Shown here in pieces: positions 1 to 51,300 of a stretch of 64,000 nt of DNA. Both the position numbers and the translations under genes were made by a program. Position 1 is the first letter of the stretch, and each line of letters begins with the position of its first letter. Source of the stretch: Datnioides undecimradiatus (taxonomy: Eukaryota; Chordata; Actinopteri; Lobotiformes; Datnioididae); contig WARS01000025.1 in NCBI GenBank assembly GCA_008933995.1, positions 7,423,477-7,487,476 of the forward strand, in the 5' to 3' direction. The notes beneath the pieces were generated by a model. It made no database searches, was not told the origin of the DNA, and was given only the letters and a program-made list of their open reading frames with translations.

Positions 1-900
1 AAAACAGTACATGACAGAAACATCGCATTTACACGGTGTGCACTCCCCATACGGCGCTTGATCTGATTACCTTTTGGAACAGCTCGTGCATAAATTCGCT
101 GCCTGTTGTTTATGAAGCATATTAGAGCCGAAAAGCCAAAGGGCTGATTGTTTCTGAAACGCTGTCGCGCGTCTGCTCTGATGTTTAATTGAAGAGCGGG
201 TGAAGCTCCGAGTCGCGTCTGAGAGATTCACGTTTCGCCTTCGTGCAAACGCCACACACTCCCCGCAAGCAAACGGGCAGATGTTTTGTGGATTATGTAA
301 ACACACGGCAGAGAAACGACGGGAATCATGGTGTCGAAGGCGATCCGGCGCCGTCTGTCACCTGTTGTGTGCGCGTTAGTTGAGACATCAGCTGCATTAA
401 GTAAAACTCTTTGCCTGGGGAAAGGAAAACACGACGGACAGATGGAAGCGCTCAGCTGCGTCTGTGTTCTCGCGTTTACGCCGAGAAGGCGACGAGCGCC
501 AGGTTTAAGGGTGGTTCTTCATCTGTGGTGTTTTTCAAACTTCGCCGGCAACCAAGAAGAAGGCAGACGCAGATCTGTTGTCGGTTTGCTGTGCGGTTCC
601 TGTGATTTCTGATCTAATCCTGCTGCATCGATTCAGTCGCTGATTCTCCGACAAACGGGCGAGTCTTTGCTCTAAGTGGAGCACAGTTGGGGTGGCAGAG
701 TCGGGGAGAGCCCATAGGAGCTGTCATAGTTTTGTATTATGTAGGTTAATGCAGCTCACGGAGGAGATGCAGCCCGATGCCACACAAGCTCTTTTGAACG
801 TTTGCATCCAGAGCAGAACACCAAGAGGGTCTGTGTCCAAGTCACAGTGTTGCATCACAAATCCAGAGCTCTCGAGCTTTCAGTGAAACACTCAGGGTCT

Positions 901-938
<38 letters not shown>

Positions 939-975
939 CACTCACACTGCTCTTTTTCTGTCTCTCTCTCCTCAG
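1..975 (+). other. acss3 intron (3' part)
   Basis: No coding match to ACSS3 was found, although the exon carrying the conserved WWQTE motif must lie upstream. It holds only short unconvincing open frames and a (CA)n run at 903-935. Confidence 0.7.
903..935. repeat. (CA)n microsatellite
   Basis: About 16 uninterrupted CA units about 40 bp before an acss3 acceptor. Confidence 0.9.
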
Positions 976-1071
976 AAACCGGCTCAGCCATCACCTCCTC
1001 GTGCATCGGCCTGGGGAACTCGCTCACGCCACCTGCAGGTCAGGCCGGCAAACCTGTTCCCGGCTACAACG
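976..1071 (+). CDS. acss3: acss3 exon (first in window)
   Basis: The acceptor is ctctctcctcag and the donor AACG|gtaaga. The exon starts with the last two bases of a Glu codon (G|AA) and reads TGSAITSSCIGLGNS... to PGYN, the stretch that follows the conserved WWQTE motif of acyl-CoA synthetases (adenylate-binding region). The exon that should carry WWQT was not found in 1-975. The exon is 96 nt, entry phase 1, exit phase 1. A (CA)n run at 903-935 sits about 40 bp before the acceptor. Confidence 0.93.
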
Positions 1072-2641
1072 GTAAGAGTCCGGCCCGTCCATCAACAGCT
1101 CGGCTGTCGGTTCATCTCCCGCGCTCTTGTACTTTTTAATTAAATGTTGCCTCTGCAGTTTGTCTCAGTGTACTAAGCCTCAATTACAGACAAACCAAGG
1201 CAGAAACGGATAAACGCGAGCAGCTGCTTGTAATTCCCCGCAGAGCGTTTAATATTATTGCACTTCAAGTTTGCCAGCGGCTGATTCGACACCTCTGAAT
1301 ATGAATTGCATGCTCTTCCCCCTTCCACCAGTCACCGTGATCGATGATGACATGCAGGAGGTGACGCCAAGAACCCTGGGAAACATCGTGGTGAGGTAAG
1401 CTGAGCGCTCGCGCTCAGAGCTTAGTCGCCGCTCTACCTTCCCGTTTACAGCCAAACACAAAAAGGCTCTGATCACATTCAAACCGCAAGCTTTTACTCA
1501 TTAATCTTAATAAATCACTGTCGGGAGCCGGGGCTTGTATCCGACTCCAGCCGACCTGCCTCCCATCTGTTGCCAGGGTTTGAGAGCGACACGCGTGTGG
1601 ATGTTTATGTGAGCGAGCCGCCTGCACAAAGCGGACTCCATCAGACGCTCCAGCAGCCCTTTGTGCGGCCTTATCTCCCAGCCTGCTACCTCTCTGTTAT
1701 CACCCTCCAGCTCCACTTCCCTGCTCTTTGTAACTGCTGGTATTGACTCAGCGCCAAACAAGGGAGGGGTGGAGGAGGCGAGGAGGTAGGGTGGGGGTTT
1801 CCAAGGAATTCACATGCAGAGCGCGCCCAGGGATGACGACAGGTTGAGCGGTAAACAGACGGCAGCGGCTGTGCCACTGTACTTCCTGAAAAGTTGCCAG
1901 GGAGTCGGTGCCGGCGCCATCGCTTGATCAAGAGCTCCACACACAGCTTCATAAGTCACGTCTAATGTTTGCAGGAGCTCCTAGGCGCCACGTTTTCACG
2001 TCAAGTGCAAAGAAAAACATGTTGATGTGGTTTTCTGACTGAACCAAGTGCAGGGGGAAGCTCGGGTTGGTGTTCTGCAGAGAGTCGGCGTCAGAAATCA
2101 GATCTGAGCTCCGAATGTTCGGCCTGCAGTGAAATGAATCTATGCAGAGGCATGTTTAGGGTTCAGACTCTGGAAATGGGATCATCTCGGTCGAGTCACT
2201 CAGTCAAGAGGGCGGATTAGCGGTGCGTCCCTGGAAAAACAAAGGCTGAGCGACTGAGCTTGTGTGTGTGTGTGTGTGTGTCAGACGAGGTTAAGTCCAG
2301 CAGAGTCTCAGTGTGTCTGGACTGTTTCACGCATCATCTAACTGAATCTAACTGCTCTCAGCCTTTTTTCTTTTAATCGTATTTATTCTGTTTATTCTGA
2401 GGCACGCGATCGAAGCGACGTCTCATCGAAACCAAACTTCATTTTGCAGGCTGCCTCTACCGCCCGGTGCAGCGCTGTCTCTGTGGCAGAACCGCGACCT
2501 GTTCAAGGAGCTCTACTTCACCAAGTTCCCTGTAAGATGCGTCATCGCTCCCTCTTCGCCACCGATCCTGAAGTATTGATTGATTTAATGTTTTTATTAT
2601 TTGCTTGAACCCGAGGTTGGACTGAGAACGACTCATCGGCG

Positions 2642-2674
<33 letters not shown>

Positions 2675-5150
2675 TACAACACCCTACAGAGGCCAAAGTT
2701 TAGTTAAAAGTGCAGTTGCAGACATCATTTCATCATCGGGTTCATTTACCTTAGTTTAACGTTCTTGTTGTGCAGCATCTTTGCTATTGTTTAAAAGCAC
2801 AATATGAATTAAATGTATTATTATTATTGTAAAAGGCAGCCCTTGAATATCTGGAGTTTATGAGGAAAGTTCCTTGCGCTTTACGGCCAAAATGGAGTTA
2901 TTACGGTAATTTCACTTGCAAATGTCCCAGAAGCCCTTGAAGCAGCAGCTTTGCTCCCACTGCACAAACAGCAGTGGAGGAAGTTTTTATTTTATTTCCT
3001 GTTTTCACACATTATGAGACAGACTCTTGAATTTTATTGGAAATAGTTTTATACTTTTCAAATTTCAAATATAACACGCAAAGTCTGCTGCTCACTAAAA
3101 ATTAAGCTAAGTTTGTTCACTGAAACATGCAGCAAATAGTAAATAACTGCCAGGTATTCTGGAAGAATGGGCGAAAGCCCTGACAGGGCAGGTTTAGTTA
3201 CTGAACCATCAGGTCGAACATGAGGGGAAATAGGAAAACTAGGTCCAGTGGTGTCTGAAAGCACGTCACTTCCTGCTCTGTGCAAACAGGTGTGAGGCTC
3301 TGGGAGTGAGTTGCATTTGCTTGAAGCTCAGATCAGTTTTCCTTCCATGGCACGGCGACAGCGCGGGTGTGTGGTAACATGTTGCCCTCTAGTGTTGAGA
3401 TGTTTCATCACAGGTCACAGCCACTGAAAGCTTGACACGAGGAAACTAAAACCAGAAACGACTCAAGTTTAGTTACTGTTCGATATTAATATGCAGCACC
3501 TGCACCCAGTGCTTCCTCTCTGGTCCTCTCAGGGTTACTACGACACCATGGACGCAGGTTTCGTGGACGAGGAGGGTTTCCTTTACATCATGTCCCGGTC
3601 TGATGACGTCATCAACGTGGCAGGCCACAGGCTGTCGGCGGGAGCTCTGGAGGAGGTGGGGGAACGGTTGCAGAGGAGGCTTTCTCGACTCGTCTGTGTT
3701 GTTGTCACACACGTGTTTGTGTTTTGCAGTCAGTGCTGCTGCACCCCGCAGTGGGGGACTGCGCCGTGGTGGGTCTGGAGGACGCTCTGAAGGGCGTCGT
3801 TCCCTTGGCCCTGTGCGTGCTCAAAAACGGTGAGACTGTCACGAGTTTGCACAGTTCGCCCACAAATCAAGACCAGAACTGAACTTTTAAGCTACGTGTG
3901 CTTGTTTGCACCACGCGCCGTGTGCCTCAGGTGTGCAGAAGAGTCAAGAGGAGATCGTGAATGAGATGGTGAAGCTGGTGAGAGACACCATCGGACCGGT
4001 GGCCGCCTTCAGGAAGGTGCTGTTTGTGCGGGCGCTGCCGAAGACGCGCTCCGGCAAGATCCCCCGCTCCTCGTTGGCCAACCTGGTCAACGGCAAACCC
4101 TACAAGGTACGGCGCCACGTCTCTGCAGGGTGCGTTAGTCTCATCACCAGCAGTTTTATTAACAGTGTTGCAGGATGAACTCTCTGAGGGGAAATACCGT
4201 TTGTGTTCTCTTTAGTCCCCTGCGCGGAGATTTGCAGCCGCTCAGGAAACCGTAAAAGCTCGTTTTTTGCAATTCGGAGCCTGAGTAATGACGGAGCGTT
4301 AGCAGGCCCCGCCCTCATTAAGCAGGAGCGAGCGGCTCGTCTGGGATCTCGGCTCTTTATAGTTACCGACTCAGTTTTCTGCTGACTGGGGGGCGAAAGG
4401 CCTCGAGAGGGAAAGGCAGATGACAAACTGAGAAAACAGCGCTCCTTGTTTATGCAAGGTAAACACCAGGTTTCCACGGATACAGCCTGAAAGCTCCACG
4501 ATAGTTAGTCTCTGCATCACCGTCGTGTTGTACTCACTCAGTTATTGCTTTAAACTTACAATACGCAACATTTCTGCAGTGCAGCGTCTTAAATTGACCT
4601 TTTAATCAGCTGTAAGACACATTTCTGCGCTCCTCTTTTCAGCCGCTGCTTGTTTTTAACTCTGTATCTGCAGCAGATGGAGGGTTTTAGTCGTCGGACG
4701 TCTGGATTTTAAGTTATTAGAGCGACGAGCTGAGCAAACGTTAGCGGCAGCTCGGCTCGCCGCCCCTCCAGGACGTCCTGCGTGCGCTGAAAAGCATTAA
4801 AAAAAAACAGATTTTTAAGGTGGAACTGCTTTATTCAGTGTTCTTTCAACACTGGGAGAAGCTGACTGACATGAAGACAACAACTCCCATCATCCCACGC
4901 TGCTGCAGCTTTTCTTGCTCTGTTTGAGAGACACCTAGTGGCAGGAAACGACATCCTGCACGTTTCATTACATTTTAATCAGCAGGTTTCATCTTTTGTC
5001 TTATTTTTATATAGGAAAGTGATTTTGTGGCGCTCTGCAGAATTACAGCTGTCCCTCCCCTCGCAGATCACGCCCACCATCGAGGACCCGGAAGTGTTCA
5101 AAGAAATCGAGAGGCAGGTGGAGGAGACCGTGAGACCCCGCGGCGCCTGA
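976..5150 (+). CDS. acss3: acss3, acyl-CoA synthetase short-chain family member 3 (3' part, seven exons)
   Basis: Seen: seven exons (976-1071, 1332-1395, 2450-2531, 3533-3655, 3730-3829, 3931-4106, 5067-5150) with GT-AG borders join in one frame to a TGA stop. They give about 241 residues that follow human ACSS3 closely from the TETG segment to the C terminus. Motifs include GYYDTMDAG, SRSDDVINVAGHR and PKTRSGK. Known: ACSS3 is a mitochondrial AMP-forming ligase that makes propionyl-CoA, and acetyl-CoA less well, from the short-chain acid, CoA and ATP. The PKTxSGK lysine catalyses the adenylation half reaction. The 5' exons, including the mitochondrial signal and the ATP-binding P-loop, lie before base 1. 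It converges on ppfia2, its neighbour in human too, which separates it from the ACSS1 and ACSS2 paralogues. Confidence 0.95.
1332..1395 (+). CDS. acss3: acss3 exon
   Basis: The acceptor is ttccaccag and the donor GAG|gtaagc. The 64-nt exon encodes VTVIDDDMQEVTPRTLGNIV, part of the beta-strand segment before the hinge. Human ACSS3 has MILDDNMQKLKARCLGNIVV at this place. Entry phase 1, exit phase 2. Confidence 0.93.
1396..2449 (+). other. acss3 intron
   Basis: Non-coding between two phase-2 exon ends. It contains a (TG)n run at 2261-2281. Nothing else recognised. Confidence 0.8.
2450..2531 (+). CDS. acss3: acss3 exon
   Basis: The acceptor is cattttgcag and the donor CCT|gtaaga. The 82-nt exon reads LPLPPGAALSLWQNRDLFKE then LYFTKFP, matching the human LPLPPGAFSGLWKNQEAFKH segment. 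Entry phase 2, exit phase 0. Confidence 0.93.
2532..3532 (+). other. acss3 intron
   Basis: Phase-0 intron with a (CA)n run at 2644-2673 and AT-rich middle. Nothing else recognised. Confidence 0.8.
2644..2673. repeat. (CA)n microsatellite
   Basis: About 15 CA units in an acss3 intron. A (TG)n run of similar kind lies at 2261-2281. Confidence 0.9.
3533..3655 (+). CDS. acss3: acss3 exon with hinge and A8-type core motif
   Basis: The acceptor is gtcctctcag and the donor GAG|gtgggg. The 41 codons start GYYDTMDAGFVDEEGFLYIM and include SRSDDVINVAGHRLSAGALE. In the ANL enzyme superfamily this holds the Asp that binds the ribose hydroxyls of ATP (DAG in place of TGD) and the hinge between the large and small domains (SRSDD). 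Both junctions are phase 0. Confidence 0.95.
3730..3829 (+). CDS. acss3: acss3 exon
   Basis: The acceptor is tgttttgcag and the donor AACG|gtgaga. It encodes SVLLHPAVGDCAVVGLEDAL and then KGVVPLALCVLKN, the first part of the small C-terminal domain (human ILSHGTVADCAVVGKEDPLK). The intron before it is only 74 bp. Entry phase 0, exit phase 1. Confidence 0.94.
3931..4106 (+). CDS. acss3: acss3 exon with the catalytic lysine motif
   Basis: The acceptor is gtgtgcctcag and the donor AAG|gtacgg. The 176-nt exon includes IGPVAAFRKVLFVRALPKTR and continues SGKIPRSS and VNGKPYK. Known: PKTxSGK is the A10 motif of ANL ligases, and its lysine is required for adenylate formation and is regulated by acylation in this family. 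Nothing in the motif is altered here. Entry phase 1, exit phase 0. Confidence 0.96.
4107..5066 (+). other. last acss3 intron
   Basis: Phase-0 intron of 960 bp. It includes a CpG-rich stretch near 4700-4790 and a poly-A run at about 4799-4807. No exon recognised. Confidence 0.8.
5067..5150 (+). CDS. acss3: acss3 last coding exon
   Basis: The acceptor is cccctcgcag. Twenty-seven codons plus TGA encode ITPTIEDPEVFKEIERQVEE and then TVRPRGA. Human ACSS3 has ITSTIEDPSIFGHIEEMLKQ here. The last seven residues are not conserved, and a short tail is usual in this family. Confidence 0.94.
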   Translation: MTPTIEDPEVFKEIERQVEETVRPRGA

Positions 5151-5590
5151 CCCTGACGCATTTCGGCACCACGGGCCGCAGCTTTGGCAGCACCGGGTCT
5201 GAACTGCGGACTGACGACAGAAGCAAACTGCTGAGCTGCAGGCGGACGTCGACACCCCCCCCCCCCCTTAAATGAACTGTCAGTGAAACGGGTCACGTCT
5301 CCGTCTTGAACAGTTCATTAATGTGAAATCACCCTGCACTAACACAGTTAAACTGATGACGGCGATGCTCAGCTGCTGCCTGTAGCTGCAGATCATCACT
5401 TCATACACTCTGAGCCATGAATGGGAAGCAATGAAGACGTCTGATCCACCGAGGTTTGTTTTGTTTTTTATTGACAATGAAAATTTGCTTGCTCACCACT
5501 TAGTTTTGACCAAAGTACAAGAATAAATAAAAAACAAAATAATAACAATAATGGGACACAAAATAAAGTGATTCATTGTTCGTGCAAATC
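5151..5590 (+). other. acss3: acss3 3' UTR with poly(A) signals
   Basis: After the stop the sequence contains a poly-C run (5253-5267) and then overlapping AATAAA hexamers at 5522-5527 and 5526-5531, with a further one at 5562-5567. A 3' UTR of about 400 nt is inferred. Another AATAAA at 6268-6273 could serve a longer form. The cleavage sites are not visible directly. Confidence 0.65.
5467..5472 (-). terminator. distal ppfia2 poly(A) signal candidate
   Basis: AATAAA on the - strand, about 2.85 kb after the ppfia2 stop and 50 bp before the acss3 poly(A) hexamers on the other strand. It is the last such hexamer before the acss3 coding region. Confidence 0.4.
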
Positions 5591-6277
5591 GAAGATGTAA
5601 AAAGAAATGAAAAGACCGAAGTTTGAGTCCATCAGAAATAACTAAAAGACAGATAACGGGGGCGGGGGCGGGGCCGTACGGTCGGTCGCCCCGGGAAACT
5701 CCGACGGAAACAAAGAGTCAACAGTTACACCAATGTAAGTTCACGGCAAGCAACAAGGTTTTTGTCGTTAAGAGTCACCTCACGTCCACGTGGTCATATA
5801 CACTCTACGCACACTATGAGCTAAAGCGGTCTGTCTCTCGGTTACTTCCTGTGATCTGTCGACGCCGCGTCGGAGGGAGGAAGGCCAGCTCGGCTGAGTG
5901 CGTCGTCCTCGTCTGTGACTGAACGACGGCTTTTTCTGTTTGTTCTCTGAGAAGAAGTGTTTGTGCAGCTCCGGCGCCTCCCGTGTGTGTGTCCCTGGCC
6001 GCGGAGTAGCCCGTTGAGTTGATGCGGTTGTATCAAAGTGCTTGTCGCGTCCTCCTGTTGTTGGTTGGTTTTGGTTTTTTTTTCTTTTTAAACGCTCCTT
6101 TTTTTTTTGTGACGGCGAGTTCGTGAGAAACGGGGGCTCAGAGCGGTTCCTCTCCATCGTGCGCCACTAGGGGGCGGGGTCTCACGCCACATCCGGTCTC
6201 TCCCTCGCTCTGTGGCGCAGCCCGGGTCTCAACATCAGCTCCATCTTCATCGTCAGCACAATGAAAAAATAAAACCA

Positions 6278-6285
6278 TATGTACA
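6278..6285 (-). promoter_or_regulatory. Pumilio response element candidate (second copy)
   Basis: The - strand again reads TGTACATA (UGUANAUA consensus), followed by a U-rich run. Two identical octamers in one AU-rich segment are more suggestive than one, though neither has been shown to be in a transcript. Confidence 0.45.
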
Positions 6286-6462
6286 AAATGATCTAGAGGG
6301 GTCTGGGGCGGGGGGGCGGGGCCAATATGGAGACAGTTTAAAGAGCAGCATATATTAACCTATGGTCCGCTAAATGAGGTGGCAGGGACGTCTCTGTTTT
6401 GCACAAACTCTGAATATCTTTTTATACATAGATGTGTGTATATATTAAAAAAATGGCATATG

Positions 6463-6470
6463 TATGTACA
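6463..6470 (-). promoter_or_regulatory. Pumilio response element candidate
   Basis: The - strand reads TGTACATA, which fits the UGUANAUA consensus bound by Pumilio proteins, in the inferred ppfia2 3' UTR. A second copy lies 185 bp further downstream at 6278-6285. Binding is inferred from the motif only. Confidence 0.45.
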
Positions 6471-7682
6471 GATAGCCTACACGTCTCCTGTAGGAGAAAT
6501 ACACAGTACGTTATGCTCCGACAAGTTTACTGTACATGTAAAAGGTAGAAACGGCGACAACAGAGGGGGGAGGGGGGGAGGGGATCGGGCGAGGGGCAGC
6601 CCGGCGCCCACGTTATGGGAGGGTGGGGGAGGGTGGGGGAGTCAGAGGGGAGAGCGGGGCTTCTTGGCAGTGCGTGTCGTCACAATGGTTTTGTTCCCGC
6701 GGCGGGTCGGCCCATCCGGCGGCCAGCCCGCCCGCCGCCCCCCCCCACAGCCCCGGCTCGAGTCTCCATTCAGAACTGGACCTGAGGGGAAACACAGTCT
6801 TTAATGAGCAACGAACAAAACAAACAAACAAACAATTAAAATCGTCAGAGTCGACGCTTTGATGCCGACTTGCGGCCGGGAAGGTGACCTTGGATGCTAA
6901 CGGCATTAGCATTTAAGATATTATGCTAATTTCTTTCTTTAGATCAGCAAAATATTTAGATTTTTGACCTTTTTTAATCTTTTTTTTCTACATAAAATCA
7001 AACATTTTCAGAGCCACTTCCTGCTTTTTACCATAGTTTTCCTCATTGCATGGAAAGTTGCATCCTTAGACTCGTTTCCTGCGTGAAAGACGCCAACAAC
7101 GGACACGTTTCAGCCACGTTTTGGGTTTTTTTGGCTTTTTGCTCACGCATCTTGATCTTACACGGCTTTTTCATACGCCTCTTTGATTCTGACCAGGAGA
7201 AAAATAAATAATATTCAAATACAAAACAGTTTATTTGAACGCTGTGGTGCAGCCCAAACAGAGCGGAGTGTGTTTAATATTTAATAATAGTTTTACACCA
7301 CCTGAACGTTGTGTGTCTTAGTTTGTGGAAGCGGGAAAGCGGCGCTGCAGCCTCGGATTTGACGTTCTCTCTTCGCTGTGTGGGAGTACGTATACAGAAT
7401 GAGCTGATGAAAGCGGGAGAAACCGCCCGTGGGACGCCGCGCGGGGTGAGCAGACTCTTTAGAAACACAGAATGACGGTTATGAAGGTGTAACTCCTTCG
7501 TCCCTGCAGCCGTCGACTGCGGCTCTGGCCTCAGCTGATTACATTCTGCAGGTTTGTAATGATGCTGTTCTGACTCGGACGTTTATTATTAATCTACAAA
7601 AGCAAAAACAAACTCTGTTCTCTGAATCTATAAATGAACAACAGCAGAACACGTCACTGCTGTGCAGAGAGGTTTTAATTGT

Positions 7683-7688
7683 TTTATT
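7683..7688 (-). terminator. proximal ppfia2 poly(A) signal candidate
   Basis: AATAAA on the - strand, about 630 nt after the ppfia2 stop. It is the first canonical hexamer downstream and would give a short 3' UTR. Further hexamers follow at 7582-7587 and 7230-7235. Confidence 0.4.
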
Positions 7689-7789
7689 CTGGATACACAG
7701 AGTTACAAATAACAAACAGTCGCTTTAACATCATAAATAACTAAATTTAATATGACGTGCGCTAAAGTAAACCACAGAGAGCGGGTTAT

Positions 7790-8110
7790 AAACGTCCGGC
7801 GTCCTAATTCATCGCTCACAGCGCGGGGAAGTGCTCGCGTCCCGAGGACTCCGCTTCCTGAACTGTCCGCGCGCGACGCAGCTGCGAGGTTTCACTACGA
7901 TCCAGACGCCGACTGATTCGCCGTCGTCGAATCAGAACAAACGTTTGCGCGCGACGTCAGACCTTGTCCCGGCGCCTGGCAGAGCGGGGACACGCAGCTG
8001 GAGGTGAAACTAGGCCGAGCTGCCTGGAGGAAGCTCGGGCCGCGACTGACTCATCTGTTATTTCCTTGGACTGACATTAAAGAGACATCGGTATGAGGCC
8101 GCGGCTCGTT
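7790..8110. other. CpG-rich patch downstream of the ppfia2 stop
   Basis: The stretch is dense in CG dinucleotides (for example gcgcgcgacgc and gcgcgcgacgtc at about 7868 and 7945), unlike the AT-rich sequence on each side at 7560-7790. It lies within the inferred ppfia2 3' UTR. No coding frame recognised. Confidence 0.5.
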
Positions 8111-8319
8111 GCTAGGACAACCCCCCTCCTCCCGCCGTCTTCTATCACCTTATCACAGCTACCTGGCAGAAACGCCGCAGAGACACACGCGCTTATCTCT
8201 GGGAGCGATCGGCCCTCGTCTCTTTCATCCAATGTCTGTTTTAAGTAGTTCTGAGGAAAGCTGTGTATTTGTGTTGTGTTACATACAGCGTACAGTTTAA
8301 GGTCCCTCTCTTCCTCCTC

Positions 8320-49540
<41,221 letters not shown>

Positions 49541-50390
49541 CTGGGGATCAAAAATAAGAGAAGGAGAGGACGGGTCAGCATCACAGTGATACTCCAAGAG
49601 TCTTTTAACATTAGTGCACGAACGAGCATAGATCAGGACATTTGGAACATATGTATAAACATGTCGGAGTACGGGTCATACAGGCTGAGATCAGAACTTT
49701 GGCCACAGGGTCGTCAGACGAACACAATCTGAATCCAAAGCAAACTATTCACATTTAAGCAGCAAGGAAATCAAAATCAAGGTTAAAATCAAGGCGTTTT
49801 CAGATGAATGTGGGTCAAAAACATGATCCGACATAATATTACAGTCCCTTAGTGACGGACACAGATGTAGGTGGGTTCCCCTCTGGAAAACAACTGATGT
49901 GCATATAAAGAACAGTATGCTTTATGCTTTTGTTGATGCACTGCTGCTATTATTGACTTTATGGTAATGAGTTAAGGGCAGAACAGGCAGGCCTTTACAT
50001 CTGAGAACAAAGGCTCAATCAATCTGACAGTGAGGGGAAAGGATTGCGGTGGTGATCTGTCGACCGAAGAGGATTGGCTCTGTACGGCGGTGCAGGCTCG
50101 CTGCCAGGTGAGGTGGATTTACACCTGCAGCACTGAGCGACAACGCAAGGGACGACTGCTCGGTGTTGACCGCGGAGTAGTACTATATCATTACAGGCAT
50201 GAGTGCTGCACTACAGACGGCAGCTGAGAGGACAGGCCGCTGCGTGTGACGGAGCAGCAGGTGCCGGAGCTGCAGCCGGACGGCAGATTGCAGCTTTAGT
50301 CATACGAGTGTTTGTTCAGAGGCAGAGGCGATCTCACAGGTTGATCCGAGCTAAGACGAGAAGGTTCGACTGGAGCAGGCGAAATTAGGT

Positions 50391-50945
50391 CAATGAATAC
50401 TACAGCTACTGCTACTGCTGGGGCTACTGCTACTGCTACTGCTGCTACTGCTGCTACTGCTGGGGCTACAGCTACTGCTACTGCTGGGGCTACTGCTACT
50501 GCTACTGCTGCTACTGCTGGGGCTACAGCTACTGCTACTGCTGGGGCTACTGCTACTGCTGGGGCTACTGCTACTGCTGGGGCTACTGCTACTGCTACTG
50601 CTGCTACAGCTGGGGCTACAGCTACTGCTACTGCTGGGGCTACTGCTACTGCTGGGGCTACAGCTACTGCTACTGCTGGGGCTACTGGTACTGCTACTAC
50701 TGCAACTGCTGTGGCTACTACTACTGCTACTACTGCTGTGGCTACTGCTACTGCTACTACTGCTACTGCTGTGGCTACTGCTACTGCTACTACTGCCGCT
50801 TCTGCTACTTCTACTACTACTGCTACAACTGGTGCTACTGATACTACTACTACTCCTGCTGCTTCTGTTACTTCTACTGCTACTGCTAGTAATACTAATA
50901 CCACTACTGCTACTATTACTACCACTACTACTACTGATGATGATG
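50391..50945. repeat. long imperfect ACT/GCT triplet repeat
   Basis: About 550 bp made of ACT, GCT and GGG triplets in higher-order units (ggggctactgctactgct recurs), changing to ACT-rich and then (GAT)n at 50934-50956. The + strand frame from 50393 is open for 217 codons (Thr/Ala/Gly) because the repeat contains no stop, and - strand frames are open for over 300 codons. Confidence 0.9.
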
Positions 50946-50984
50946 ATGATGATGATGACAGAAATAATAATAATGGTGGTGCAC

Positions 50985-51300
50985 AGAGGATGAATGTGAA
51001 GAAGAAAGAAGAAAGAGAAGATAAGGTGAAGAAGAAGAGAACATGAAAGGAGGAGAAGAAGAACAAGAAGAAAAAGAAGAAGACAAAGAAGAAAACGGAG
51101 GGGGAGCTGAAGGAGAGGTAAAGGATAGTAGAAGAAGAAGAAGAGAGCAAAAGCCGAAGAGAAGAAGAAGAAGAAGGACAAGAAAAAGAGGAAGGAGATG
51201 AAGGAGGAGGAGGAGGACATAAAAATGACAGGAGTGAAAGAAGAAGAGCAGGAAAAGAAAGAAGAGAAGAAGAAGAGTAAGGAAAGAGTAGTGGATAAGA
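50985..51300. repeat. purine-rich GAA/AAG tract
   Basis: About 300 bp of almost pure A and G on the + strand directly after the triplet repeat. Such homopurine tracts can form triplex DNA. Its open frames (Lys/Glu or Ser/Phe/Leu) are not genes. Confidence 0.85.

Larger units (their letters stand above)
5445..8319 (-). other. ppfia2: ppfia2 3' UTR (inferred, several alternative ends)
   Basis: On the - strand the stop at 8320-8322 is followed by AATAAA hexamers at 7683-7688, 7582-7587, 7230-7235 and, far downstream, 5467-5472. The stretch 6240-6560 reads on the - strand as U-rich sequence with two UGUACAUA motifs and is unlike the surrounding CpG-rich DNA, which suggests a long-UTR form reaching about 5450. 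If used, that end would overlap the acss3 3' end antisense. No coding sequence was recognised in this interval, and G/C-rich runs occur at 6309-6323 and 6568-6740. Confidence 0.5.
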
